DNA from: Acholeplasmataceae bacterium
Lineage (GTDB): Bacteria > Bacillota_I > Bacilli_A > Acholeplasmatales > Acholeplasmataceae
Reading direction: 5' to 3'
NCBI GenBank assembly: GCA_023264085.1
Contig: JALQTF010000031.1
Location: 1 to 27,119 of the forward strand
Length of the DNA stretch: 27,119 nucleotides
Positions 15,716 through 24,283 of this stretch are shown in pieces; the first letter of the stretch is position 1; each line of letters begins with the position of its first letter. Made by a program: the position numbers and the translations under genes. The notes beneath the pieces were generated by a model. The model was not told the origin of the DNA, did no database searches, and saw nothing but the letters and a program-made list of their open reading frames with translations.

Positions 15716-16551
15716 GCTTTTTTCTTAGTAAATGCAATTGCTAATCCTGCGACAGCAACAACACCTACACCAATTGCTACAAATAAAACTGTGTTGTTTG
15801 TAGGTGTTTCATAACTATAGGTAACAGTAAATGAATCTTGATCAATAAAAACGACGGCACCTGTTGTTTCATTATCATTGACAACAGTTTCATCATATTC
15901 TGAAGTGATCTCTAAAGATTCATCACCAAGCATTGTCTTGTATGTTGCAAATTTTGTAATAGATGCTTTATCAACAAATCCAGCTAAATCTGCTGCATCA
16001 AAAATAGAATTGAAAATACCATCAATGGCCCAATCAAAAGATGCTTCTAGAAGAACTTTAGATTCAGTAAGTGAAACATAAGTCATCCCTTCCTCTTCAG
16101 AGGTTGTAAATGAAGGTTTCTCAGCATCCGTAAAATCATCCCAACTTAAATTTGGTGATAAATTTACAAGTTGTTCATACTTAGTTAAGAAGTCTTCAAA
16201 TGAATCAAATGTCATTCTTAATGTGAAAATACGTTGATTACCCTCAGTTTCCATTGGTAAAACTTCCATAAATGAAGGTGCATTGGTCTCAAACCAATCT
16301 TGCAAAGCTTCTACACCGCCTGTGATATGTTTATCATTAAGTACAGGTCCGTTACCTTTAGTTCCATCCGGATCATCAGGATTTGTTATCGGAGTTTCGC
16401 TTAATGAATCGTCATACACAACGACGAAATAATCACGATGTCCCATACCGTTTTCATCCATAACGGTATCTACCCCTATTTCACCTGGCCAGCAGGCTGA
16501 CAATAATAATGTTAGCACAATGATGACAAATAATGTAAAATTTCTTTTCAT
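15712..16551 (-). CDS. Lipoprotein with C-terminal transmembrane anchor, unknown function
   Basis: 279 residues. The N-terminus has a signal peptide with lipobox LLSAC (Cys20), and residues of about 253-274 form one hydrophobic helix followed by KKK. The protein would therefore be fixed to the membrane at both ends, with the middle on the outside. The centre contains an acidic linker (near 55-70), DSFEDFLTKYEQL and a Thr/Val-rich beta region. This layout resembles LppM/DUF3153-like lipoproteins, but I see no diagnostic motif. AAAAGGAG precedes the ATG. It sits between the importer genes and the DUF624 gene, so a role near the importer is plausible. It has its own candidate promoter just upstream. 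Confidence 0.68.
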   Translation of the reverse strand: MKRNFTLFVIIVLTLLLSACWPGEIGVDTVMDENGMGHRDYFVVVYDDSLSETPITNPDDPDGTKGNGPVLNDKHITGGVEALQDWFETNAPSFMEVLPMETEGNQRIFTLRMTFDSFEDFLTKYEQLVNLSPNLSWDDFTDAEKPSFTTSEEEGMTYVSLTESKVLLEASFDWAIDGIFNSIFDAADLAGFVDKASITKFATYKTMLGDESLEITSEYDETVVNDNETTGAVVFIDQDSFTVTYSYETPTNNTVLFVAIGVGVVAVAGLAIAFTKKKA

Positions 16552-16577
16552 TATTTTAAATCTCCTTTTCTTTTTTT

Positions 16578-16606
16578 ATTATGTCGTTTGGAAATCCAAA
16601 CGTTAA
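16578..16606 (-). promoter_or_regulatory. Internal promoter with an 18-bp palindromic operator in its spacer
   Basis: TTAACG (16606-16601), a 17-base spacer and CATAAT (16583-16578) upstream of the 16551 start. The spacer is almost filled by a perfect palindrome, CGTTTGG and CCAAACG around a four-base centre (16585-16602). That layout suits a LacI- or TetR-type repressor, though an mRNA stem at an operon joint is an alternative. The -35 is weak (four of six). Confidence 0.5.
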
Positions 16607-16615
16607 TAACCTATT

Positions 16616-17530
16616 TTAAGTTTCTTCTCCTAAATAAATGACATATTTATTCAGTTTCAATCCACCGACTGTAATCAATAAAACAATGAATAATAATACC
16701 CAAGCCATAGCGCTTGCCATTCCCATATTTTGATCATTAATCATCTTATCAAATAAATAATAGGCATAATAATAAGTTGACCTTGAAGGACCTCCTCCAG
16801 TAACAATATATGCAAGTGTAAACACTTGAAAACTACCAATTATACCAATAATAAAATTAAAAAATATTGATGGTGTCATTAAAGGTAAAGTAATATAGAT
16901 AGTTTTTTTGAACCATCCTGCACCATCCATTTCAGCAGATTCATACAAACTGTTTGGGATGTCTTGCATTTGGGCTAAGTAAATAATCATGGATCCACCA
17001 ACTGTCCACAAACCCATAAAGATTAATGTGATTTTTGATGTTTCCTCTGCTTGATGCCAACGCAAAGGTTCCATATTTAATAGATTGTAAATTGGATCTA
17101 AGATTTCATTTACGAGTCCTAGAGATGGTTGAAATAACCATAACCACAATAATGACAATGCAACAATAGAGACGACATTTGGTAAATAAAACATCGTGCG
17201 ATATATACTCATACCTCTAATTTTATTATTCAATAATAATGCTATTAGTACACCTAATATAATTCCAAGAGGAACTGCGATTAAAACGTGATAAACAGTA
17301 TTTCCTAGTGATTCCCAAAATATTGAATCATTAAAAAACAAGATTCTGTAGTTAGTTACGCCAATAAATGTTGGTGTTGACAACATATTATAATTTGTAA
17401 AACTCAAATATAGTGATGCTAAAAAAGGGAATGCACCAAAAAAGATAATGCCTAGAATCCAAGGTCCCGCAAAAAGGTAACCCATACGATTTTCAATTTT
17501 TTTTAATTCACTTATTGTTTTTTGTTTCAT
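16616..17530 (-). CDS. Sugar ABC transporter permease, MalF type
   Basis: 304-residue inner-membrane permease of a CUT1-type importer. Six hydrophobic helices are visible. The EAA loop that docks the ATPase is ESAEMDGAGWFKKTIYITLP near residue 200, and the C-terminal RSTYYYAYYLFDKM is typical of MalF/UgpA relatives. The start ATG overlaps the stop of the binding-protein gene by one base (TAATG). Together with the other permease it would form the heterodimeric channel. No ATPase gene is in the window, so a shared MsmX-like ATPase is likely. Confidence 0.93.
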   Translation of the reverse strand: MKQKTISELKKIENRMGYLFAGPWILGIIFFGAFPFLASLYLSFTNYNMLSTPTFIGVTNYRILFFNDSIFWESLGNTVYHVLIAVPLGIILGVLIALLLNNKIRGMSIYRTMFYLPNVVSIVALSLLWLWLFQPSLGLVNEILDPIYNLLNMEPLRWHQAEETSKITLIFMGLWTVGGSMIIYLAQMQDIPNSLYESAEMDGAGWFKKTIYITLPLMTPSIFFNFIIGIIGSFQVFTLAYIVTGGGPSRSTYYYAYYLFDKMINDQNMGMASAMAWVLLFIVLLITVGGLKLNKYVIYLGEET

Positions 17531-18837
17531 TACGAACGTGTTGCCTCATAATTTGCTTTTTTCTCTAAATAGTAAGATCTTGCAGCTTCTAGAGCCTCTA
17601 ATGGACTCAAACTACGATCTAAAGCTTGTGTATAAAATGTTTGCCAATCAGCTGCATGCCAAGAAGGTGCGTATGGAACAAAGACTTTATCGATGGCAAA
17701 ATCTACTTCATTCAGTATTTGACGTAATATTGGTTTATCTAAAGTATAATCTTCCATTGCTTGTATGTGAGAAGTTAACCACCCAGTTGCATCTGCAAAC
17801 TCAATTTGTGTCTCGTATGACATTAAATATTTTAGAAATTCGAATGAAGCCATTTTCTTTATATCTTCGTTTTTTTGATTGTTATAAAGTTCGATTGAAA
17901 AGCCACTTCCCCAATTCACTCTTATACCATTTTCATCTGGGAGAGGTATTGGTGCAACACCATAGTTAAACGTTGCCCCTGCATCTTCTATAACTCTATA
18001 TAACCCATCTGAATCTACAATCATTGCAACTTTTTCTGCTGCAAACACATTAATACCTAAAAGTTGATTAGCCTCACCAAAACTTTGTAGTTGATTTCTA
18101 GTGTAAATATCATTAAAATTAACAATCCAATCTAACACATCTACATGTGTTTGAGTATTTAATGTTGGATTCAAATCTTCATCAAAAAAATCTTCTCCAG
18201 TTTGCCAGAGCCACCCATGATAAGTTGCATTCCCATATGTAGGATCAAATCCCAATCTTGTGATATCTCCATCTTCAACAATATCGAAAACTCTGGCCAT
18301 TGTATGAAGTTCTTCCCAAGTTGTCGGAACATCATCGATATCATATCCCATACTTTCAAACATATCTAAGTTATAGTATAGAACTCTTGTAGTTGCAGAT
18401 AATGGTAATGCATATAAATCACTCTCATATGTTAAGAAATCCAATTGAGATTGTCTAAATTGATTTAACTCAATATTTTGATCTGTTATATCATTCATGA
18501 TAAGTTCTGAGAGATTATGAAGTACACCAGCTTCGGCACGAACGACCATATTATCAATTGTATGAAATCCGATATCGGGTGCTGTTCGTGATGAAATCGC
18601 AATATTAATCTTGTCCCAGTAATCCCAGAATGAAAAACCAGTACCAACGACAACAATTTCGTCTTGACTCTCATTAAATGAATTAATTATTGCACGCATT
18701 TCTCTAAACCCTTCGCTACCTACGGGAGACATGTGCCAAAAAGTTATTTCAGTTTTCCCATCATCACCATTTCCACCACATGCACTTAAACCTAAAACTA
18801 TAAATAAAATTAAAGATAAATGATATATTTTTTTCAT
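17530..18837 (-). CDS. Extracellular sugar-binding lipoprotein of the ABC importer
   Basis: 435 residues, normal for family 1 solute-binding proteins. The lipobox is LGLSAC (Cys20), then GGNGDDGKTEITFWHMSP, the usual first strand. ALPLSATTRVLYYNLDMFESMGY and PTTWEELHTMARVF are classic signatures, and a late aromatic-rich part (WHAADWQTFY) would line the sugar site. It lies between the two permease genes, ten bases after one and overlapping the other by one base. AGGAGG precedes its ATG. The ligand cannot be deduced; the family binds mono- to oligosaccharides. Confidence 0.94.
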   Translation of the reverse strand: MKKIYHLSLILFIVLGLSACGGNGDDGKTEITFWHMSPVGSEGFREMRAIINSFNESQDEIVVVGTGFSFWDYWDKINIAISSRTAPDIGFHTIDNMVVRAEAGVLHNLSELIMNDITDQNIELNQFRQSQLDFLTYESDLYALPLSATTRVLYYNLDMFESMGYDIDDVPTTWEELHTMARVFDIVEDGDITRLGFDPTYGNATYHGWLWQTGEDFFDEDLNPTLNTQTHVDVLDWIVNFNDIYTRNQLQSFGEANQLLGINVFAAEKVAMIVDSDGLYRVIEDAGATFNYGVAPIPLPDENGIRVNWGSGFSIELYNNQKNEDIKKMASFEFLKYLMSYETQIEFADATGWLTSHIQAMEDYTLDKPILRQILNEVDFAIDKVFVPYAPSWHAADWQTFYTQALDRSLSPLEALEAARSYYLEKKANYEATRS

Positions 18838-18847
18838 AAATCCTCCT

Positions 18848-19696
18848 TTATCCTTTTAATCCTGTAAATGTAATACCTTCGATAAATTGCTTTTGTGCTA
18901 AGAAAAATATAATCAATGTTGGCAACATAATGATGACGGATGCAGCCATCATTAAATCGTATCTGCCACCATACTGTAACTGAAAAGCTCTTAATCCAAG
19001 TGCTAATGTCCACTGATCTGGATTACTCAGAAAAATAAGTGGTCCAAAATAATCATTCCAAGTCGCTAAAAATGTGAACAACGCAACCGTTACTATGGCT
19101 GGTTTAGATAGTGGCAACATGATTTTCAAAAAGATTTGAACATAATTTGCACCATCAATAATCGCTGACTCACTTAATTCTTTTGGAATTCCTTTAAAAA
19201 ACTGTCGCAATAAGAAAATATAAAAAGCTGCTCCACCTCCGAAGAAAGCTGGAACAATTAATGGGAATCTAGTTCCTAACCATCCAATACGTGCATACAT
19301 AATATACATTGGAATCAAAATAACTTGGAGAGGAATCATCATTGTCGCTAACATGACTAGAAACCACTTGTCTCGACCTTTCCAATTTAATTTTGCAAAA
19401 GCATATGCTGCAGTCGTAGATGAAAATAAAGTCCCCAAAATAACGCTCAATACAATAAGTAATGAGTTACTTAAGTAAAGTAGAAATGGAATAGTAGTAA
19501 TTGCTGTAATAAAATTATTCCATTGAGGTTCACTAGGAAAAAATTGTGCAGTCCCTTGAAGTAATTCTGTTGGCGTTTTTAAAGCAGTAAAAAGCATCCA
19601 TAAAAAGGGAAATGTAAATATAACACTTAATGCAATTAAAATGGTATGTAATATTGTATGATAAACCTTTTTCTTTGTTTTTCTATTCAAAGTCAC
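18848..19696 (-). CDS. Sugar ABC transporter permease, MalG type
   Basis: 282-residue permease: KKKVYHTILHTILIALSVIF at the N-terminus, FPFLWMLFTALKTP, WNNFITAI, and the EAA loop ESAIIDGANYVQIFLKIMLP near residue 185. The ATWNDYFGPLIFL segment and the GITFTGLKG end are typical of MalG/LacG relatives. It starts with GTG, preceded by AAGGGG, in a GTGA overlap with the stop of the cytosolic propeller gene, so it is translationally coupled to it. It is read before the binding protein, an unusual order. Confidence 0.93.
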   Translation of the reverse strand: MTLNRKTKKKVYHTILHTILIALSVIFTFPFLWMLFTALKTPTELLQGTAQFFPSEPQWNNFITAITTIPFLLYLSNSLLIVLSVILGTLFSSTTAAYAFAKLNWKGRDKWFLVMLATMMIPLQVILIPMYIMYARIGWLGTRFPLIVPAFFGGGAAFYIFLLRQFFKGIPKELSESAIIDGANYVQIFLKIMLPLSKPAIVTVALFTFLATWNDYFGPLIFLSNPDQWTLALGLRAFQLQYGGRYDLMMAASVIIMLPTLIIFFLAQKQFIEGITFTGLKG

Positions 19697-21432
19697 AAGC
19701 TACCCCTTATCGTTTTTAACCTAATAAAGCGTGGTCTGTAAATATACGCATGACTCATATTATGTTCAAAGTTATAAGTATTTGTATTATAGGATATTAA
19801 TATATCTTCCGGGTGTGACAGGTGTGGATGCGCTTTAGCATTATACGTGTATGTTGTGGACTTATAAATATCTTGTTCCGGCGTAACATATATTTTTTGA
19901 GGTTTTGTAAAAGGACCACTAGGAGAATCGCCTAAAGAGAATGCCACATATTTTGTATTCGTATCATATGTCATGATTGCAATGAATTTACCTTCATATG
20001 GTCCTTCATTAATATATGTAACACTCATTTCACAGGACACATGATCTAAAACAGGTGAAGCCTTCGTGAAATCACGCTCATACGATGAACCGTTAAAATA
20101 TTCATATGCATCAATATTCCATAAATCTATTGGTTTTACTCTTGATACGATGAGTTGTCTAAATCCTAATACAGATTTATAGCCATATATGTATATATAT
20201 CCATCTTGTTTTAAATGATTCATGACTGCTGAACCAAAAATGATCGTGATACCATCTTTTTCAAGATAATTTCTCATCGGTTTCTGTTGAATATCATTAA
20301 GATTTAATTTCCCTTTAACAATAGGCACCTTAAAAATCATCGTGTCTAATACTCTAAATTGTAATCCTTCAGGTTGACTTGTATCAGAAACCACACGCAT
20401 AGGATAAAAATAAAACGTATTATTATAGACGATGCCGTCTTGAAGCCATAGCCATGTGTGTTTAGGTGCACTGTAAAATTGCTGATTCGATACAATCTTC
20501 ACATCTATATAGGGAATACCATCATATGTAAATGTTAAATATCTACACCCAATGAGTTTGCGATGTTTTTGAACAACAATCTTAACAAAACGTGTTTTCG
20601 TATTCAACATTTCGGAGTTGATTGTTTTAGAATCTTTTGCTTTTTTCATGGTAAAGGACTTAATTTTTTTGAAATCTATGCCATCAATACTTTCAAAAAT
20701 CTGAACATCTTTAAAACTACGATCTAAATTATCTCCAAAGGTGTCATCGTAATAGTTTCCATATAATAAACTATCAATTCTTCTTGTTTCGCAAAAATCA
20801 TAAAGAATTTCAACATCCTCATTAGATGAAGAACTAATATATAAAGTTGAATCATTTACAAGAAGATTTAGAACATGATTACCTTCTAATGTGTACTCTC
20901 TTTCTAACTCAAATGCACTTTTGATCTGACCCAACGAATCTTTTTCTAGATGAAAGGAGATTTCTCCATCTTTTAAATATGCAAAACTATTATTTGGCAT
21001 AAGTGTGGGTTCAATCCGTTGTTTCGATTGTGGATCAATTTCTCCTACGAATGTATCTCCAAACACAAATAAACTATCATCATTTTTAACGTTTGCATTG
21101 TCAGGAAATCCATCATCGTTATTCTTTATCGGAAATGAGTAAATACCATCTCCTCCTGACCAAAGACTTTCAGGAATAAATTTCTTTGACATCACATCAT
21201 CTTTAACGGCATAAAAACCTTTTAGCAATTCTACTCTAACAAACTGCTTACTTTTGAGATTAAAACAAATACGGTTTGCATAAATAGAAGATGAAACTTC
21301 TTCATCAATATAAAATTTAATAACTGATGTATCTTTAGAAATTAGTTGAACTGGAAAAATACTATTAAGATTAATTTCTACTTCACCTTTATCATGCCAT
21401 GCTTCATAGATATATTTTTTCATGATTTTCAT
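19693..21432 (-). CDS. Cytoplasmic DUF4185/DUF5005-like beta-propeller protein, candidate glycosidase
   Basis: 579 residues with no signal peptide or membrane helix, so probably cytosolic. Propeller motifs shared with its neighbour: SGGDGIYSF (92-100), LFVFGDTFVG (121-130), LWLQDGIV (328-335), DGYIYIYGY (410-418), CEMSV (467-471), SPSGPF (503-508) and YNAKAH (530-535). Between the first and second groups (about 205-310) lies a beta-rich insert like an F5/8C module. D126, D332 and E468 fall in an Asp-Asp-Glu order like that of five-bladed propeller glycosidases (GH43/GH32 type), so glycan cleavage is plausible but unproven. AAAGGA precedes the ATG. The start overlaps the upstream lipoprotein paralogue's stop (TAATG), and the end overlaps the permease start. 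Confidence 0.72.
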   Translation of the reverse strand: MKIMKKYIYEAWHDKGEVEINLNSIFPVQLISKDTSVIKFYIDEEVSSSIYANRICFNLKSKQFVRVELLKGFYAVKDDVMSKKFIPESLWSGGDGIYSFPIKNNDDGFPDNANVKNDDSLFVFGDTFVGEIDPQSKQRIEPTLMPNNSFAYLKDGEISFHLEKDSLGQIKSAFELEREYTLEGNHVLNLLVNDSTLYISSSSNEDVEILYDFCETRRIDSLLYGNYYDDTFGDNLDRSFKDVQIFESIDGIDFKKIKSFTMKKAKDSKTINSEMLNTKTRFVKIVVQKHRKLIGCRYLTFTYDGIPYIDVKIVSNQQFYSAPKHTWLWLQDGIVYNNTFYFYPMRVVSDTSQPEGLQFRVLDTMIFKVPIVKGKLNLNDIQQKPMRNYLEKDGITIIFGSAVMNHLKQDGYIYIYGYKSVLGFRQLIVSRVKPIDLWNIDAYEYFNGSSYERDFTKASPVLDHVSCEMSVTYINEGPYEGKFIAIMTYDTNTKYVAFSLGDSPSGPFTKPQKIYVTPEQDIYKSTTYTYNAKAHPHLSHPEDILISYNTNTYNFEHNMSHAYIYRPRFIRLKTIRGSL

Positions 21433-23441
21433 TAATCCTTTTTAGAAATACGATCGAGTCGCAGCATCCTTGGATAATATATTCTTGAATCAATAAACGC
21501 TGCAAAACTAAAGCTATTAACGTTATAAGAAATATAAAGTGTATCTTCAGATGATAAGTGGTAATGAATTTTCGCGTTATAAGCAAAGGCATCAAGAAAT
21601 TGTGGTTCTAGACTTTGATATATATCTACCCATTCATCAAATGGACCAAAAGGTGTATCAGAAAGTGCATAACTTACTGTTCCAGAAGTGGTGTTTTTCA
21701 TTGAGACGAGCGCATACTGTTTTTCAAAAATCTCTCCCATAAACGAAACACTTAATTCTGCAGAAACCTGATCTATTAGGCCTTTTGACTTGTGAATATC
21801 TTTTACAAAATCAACGCCATCAAAAAACATCCATTCATTAAAATTTAGAAAGTTGGCTTCATTAGTTCTTGCTACAACCAAATGTCTACCATTTAAATCT
21901 TTATATCCATAAATATAAATATATCCATCTATTTCACGGTTGTCCATTACACCTGCACCAAAATATATAGTGCCACCATCTTCAGTATAGACTTGTAAGG
22001 GCGTATGGAGATATCTTGTTTCTTCATGCTGTAAACGTCCTTGACTAATTGGGATTTCCATTAGACCCACATTCTCAACTTTGAATATGGTTTGTTCGTC
22101 TTTAACTAAAATTGGAAAAACATATAAATAATGATTTAAAACAATACCGTCTTGTAACCATAAACGTGATGATAAATCTCTAGCGTTTAATTCCAAATCA
22201 ACATATGTTGCATCTATTTCCGGAAATAAACCCTGCTCTAAACCTTGAATGAATATTTTGGATAAACCATAATATGGTCCATCTTCAGTATCCAGAAACT
22301 CAATGGTAATTTCATCAACCATTTTACCTATGATAATTTTATTTGAATAAGTTCCATTTTCTGTAAAAGGGTCTAGGCTTTGTTTAGTTAAATGAGATAC
22401 ACTACCATTTAATACAGTGGTTATCGATATTTCTTTCACTTGAAAGGATTCAACGATATGATTCCATAAATACATTGAATCAACATATGTTGTCCTTTCA
22501 AATCTGAATCTTATTTTGGCATCCTTGTCATCTGTTAACCAAGTAGCAGTCGTATTAGGATCTACAAAACCATTATAATGAAAAGAAGGTGATATACCCT
22601 CAGGGGATATCAACTGATATGGATGATGATTTGTGTAATTATCTGGTAAGAAAATTGCTTTTTCATTAGAAACAACAAATTCCCATGGTTGATCATTTGA
22701 TTCGTTATAATAAGCTAAAGAGTTGTTAATTAATCTCGGAGAAATTCTTCTTAAATTATCAATATTGATATTTCCCACAAATGTATCAGAAAAAATAAAA
22801 AGCGTGTTAGAATCATTTGCATTTAATTGATCATTACCATTTAAATTAAAACTAAAAATGCCATCAGCGCCGGTCCATCCTTCAGTTTGAATGATAGATT
22901 GATTAAACGTTTCATCTAATGACACTCGATAACCAGTGCCCATTGATAAAGAAATTTTATCGATTTGAAATAATACATCTGCTGGTATTGTTAATTTAAT
23001 ATTTCGTGCATAAACATTCTCAAGATTGTGTTTTGTTTGTTCAGAAGATAGATCAAACTTTTTCTCATATTTTTTATTGTCCATCGAAGTCGATAGACCA
23101 TACATGAAAGAATGGTCACTAATGAATTCAATTTCTAAAAAGCCAACTGGATAAACAGCATCAAAAGCAATGAAAATTTGATGCGTTTTTAATGAAGAAC
23201 TTTCAAAAAACACACTTTGATTTTGACTCACACATGGTGAAACAAGTAAATTCAAGTCTCCTTTTATACTTGAATATGGTGATTCAACACTAATTACTTT
23301 TATTTGTCCACCCTCAACTAATTGATAAACATAGCCACAATTTTCAATCACATTTTCAACCTCTTCTATAGGTTTTGATTGACAACTTGAAAGCATAAAT
23401 AGCGAAATGAAAATAAAAATAAAACCATAAAGTTTATGCAT
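21432..23441 (-). CDS. Surface lipoprotein, DUF4185/DUF5005-like beta-propeller, candidate glycosidase
   Basis: 669 residues with lipobox MLSSC (Cys20), so anchored outside the membrane. Residues of about 30-170 form an extra beta-rich, discoidin-like module absent from the paralogue. The propeller follows: TGADGIFSF (190-198), LFIFSDTFVG (214-223), LWLQDGIV (427-434), DGYIYIYGY (505-513), AELSV (561-565), DTPFGPF (595-601) and YNAKIH (621-626), with a second discoidin-like insert near 300-400. D219, D431 and E562 match the paralogue's candidate acids. It is the first gene of the operon, after a strong promoter, a tandem-motif site and a cre-like site; AGGAGA precedes the ATG. A surface enzyme or glycan-binding protein that feeds the importer is the likely role. 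Confidence 0.72.
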   Translation of the reverse strand: MHKLYGFIFIFISLFMLSSCQSKPIEEVENVIENCGYVYQLVEGGQIKVISVESPYSSIKGDLNLLVSPCVSQNQSVFFESSSLKTHQIFIAFDAVYPVGFLEIEFISDHSFMYGLSTSMDNKKYEKKFDLSSEQTKHNLENVYARNIKLTIPADVLFQIDKISLSMGTGYRVSLDETFNQSIIQTEGWTGADGIFSFNLNGNDQLNANDSNTLFIFSDTFVGNINIDNLRRISPRLINNSLAYYNESNDQPWEFVVSNEKAIFLPDNYTNHHPYQLISPEGISPSFHYNGFVDPNTTATWLTDDKDAKIRFRFERTTYVDSMYLWNHIVESFQVKEISITTVLNGSVSHLTKQSLDPFTENGTYSNKIIIGKMVDEITIEFLDTEDGPYYGLSKIFIQGLEQGLFPEIDATYVDLELNARDLSSRLWLQDGIVLNHYLYVFPILVKDEQTIFKVENVGLMEIPISQGRLQHEETRYLHTPLQVYTEDGGTIYFGAGVMDNREIDGYIYIYGYKDLNGRHLVVARTNEANFLNFNEWMFFDGVDFVKDIHKSKGLIDQVSAELSVSFMGEIFEKQYALVSMKNTTSGTVSYALSDTPFGPFDEWVDIYQSLEPQFLDAFAYNAKIHYHLSSEDTLYISYNVNSFSFAAFIDSRIYYPRMLRLDRISKKD

Positions 23442-23450
23442 GTTCTCTCC

Positions 23451-23464
23451 TGTAAACGCTTACT
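23451..23464. promoter_or_regulatory. CcpA cre-like catabolite repression site
   Basis: TGTAAACGCTTACT matches the cre consensus TGWAANCGNTNWCA at all but the last position. It lies just downstream of the propeller-operon -10, at about +2 to +15, a position where CcpA binding would block transcription. A ccpA gene is not in the window. Confidence 0.7.
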
Positions 23465-23472
23465 TTATGGTT

Positions 23473-23501
23473 ATTATATCTTAATTTTCTTCTTTTTTCA
23501 A
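23473..23501 (-). promoter_or_regulatory. Promoter of the propeller/importer operon
   Basis: TTGAAA (23501-23496), a 17-base spacer and a perfect TATAAT (23478-23473). It is the strongest promoter match in the window and precedes the surface propeller gene, with the tandem operator at its -35 and the cre-like site just after the start point. Confidence 0.82.
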
Positions 23502-23520
23502 TACCTTTATAATACATTTA
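23500..23520. promoter_or_regulatory. Tandem operator copy 2, candidate GntR-regulator site
   Basis: Two copies of AATACMTTTA (M is C or A) lie one base apart, an 11-base period. This matches 20 of 21 bases in the copy near 24271. It touches the -35 hexamer of the propeller operon and overlaps the gntR stop codon. Only these two copies were noticed by eye. Confidence 0.7.
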
Positions 23521-24234
23521 TTTTTTATAGAAAATTTTTGTTCTATACTCATATTGCTGAGCATTATAAAATGTTTCTGTATATTCAATTAATTTTCCGG
23601 TCACATCATAACTGAATCGCTTACGCTTAAGCTGCGGGTTACTCTGTTCTACCTGAAGTAGTTTCTTTACTTCCTGTTTTGCGTGTACAGCACTAACAAA
23701 CTCTTCAAAATAGCTGAAGTATACTTGATGTTTAGAAAGAAATTCATAAAGTGACCCATACAGTGCTTTTGAATCAAGTGGTAACTCGATCACAGGATAT
23801 AGATATGTATCTGAATATATGAGTGGTATTGTGGTTCCTCTAGTTCTGACAATGTGATAAAGCATGTCTCCGTTTTGAATGTTGAAAATACTTGCTAATA
23901 AGTCATTTGCTAAAACTTTCTCTACTTCTACATGCATTGTTTTCGTTGCAAGACCCATTTCTTTCATTTCATTAGTAAAACTTTGGACTAAAGTGAAATT
24001 TGACAATAAACTACGATCTGGATTTACGGTCGTTCCATATCCAGCCTTTCTTGTCAAATAGTGAGTTTGAACTAAAAGATCAATCGCCTTTCTTACAGTG
24101 ACTCTCGACACAGAAAAAATTTTCATGAGTTCTACTTCTGTTGGAATCAGGTCGCCTTCTTTCCACACTTGTTGATCGATTTGATCTTGAATATACTCTT
24201 TAATATAAATGTATTGTGGTATTTTTTGTTTCAT
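23518..24234 (-). CDS. GntR-family transcriptional regulator, HutC/UTRA type
   Basis: 238 residues. The N-terminal winged helix (about 1-72) has the GntR signature: IKEYIQDQIDQQVWKEGDLIPTE, then LMKIFSVSRVTVRKAIDLL and the wing residues YLTRKAGYGTTV. The rest (about 90-236) is a UTRA effector domain, with MLYHIVRTRGTTIPLIYSDTYL and a final beta strand region YTETFYNAQQYEYR. Such proteins usually bind a phosphorylated sugar and release DNA. Its promoter and the neighbouring kinase and propeller promoters share a tandem motif, so it probably represses itself and the locus. GAGGATATTTATG gives the start. The effector is unknown. Confidence 0.9.
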   Translation of the reverse strand: MKQKIPQYIYIKEYIQDQIDQQVWKEGDLIPTEVELMKIFSVSRVTVRKAIDLLVQTHYLTRKAGYGTTVNPDRSLLSNFTLVQSFTNEMKEMGLATKTMHVEVEKVLANDLLASIFNIQNGDMLYHIVRTRGTTIPLIYSDTYLYPVIELPLDSKALYGSLYEFLSKHQVYFSYFEEFVSAVHAKQEVKKLLQVEQSNPQLKRKRFSYDVTGKLIEYTETFYNAQQYEYRTKIFYKK

Positions 24235-24254
24235 AAATATCCTCGTTTATTATA

Positions 24255-24283
24255 ATTGTATCATGGTTTTAATACCTTTACAA
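24255..24283 (-). promoter_or_regulatory. Promoter of the gntR-type regulator
   Basis: TTGTAA (24283-24278), a 17-base spacer and TACAAT (24260-24255). Its -35 lies inside the tandem operator, fitting autoregulation. Confidence 0.7.

Noticed and set aside
16585..16602. Terminator after the MalF-type permease gene
   Set aside because: The palindrome is followed on the minus strand by ACATAATAAA rather than a T-tract, so it does not look like an intrinsic terminator.
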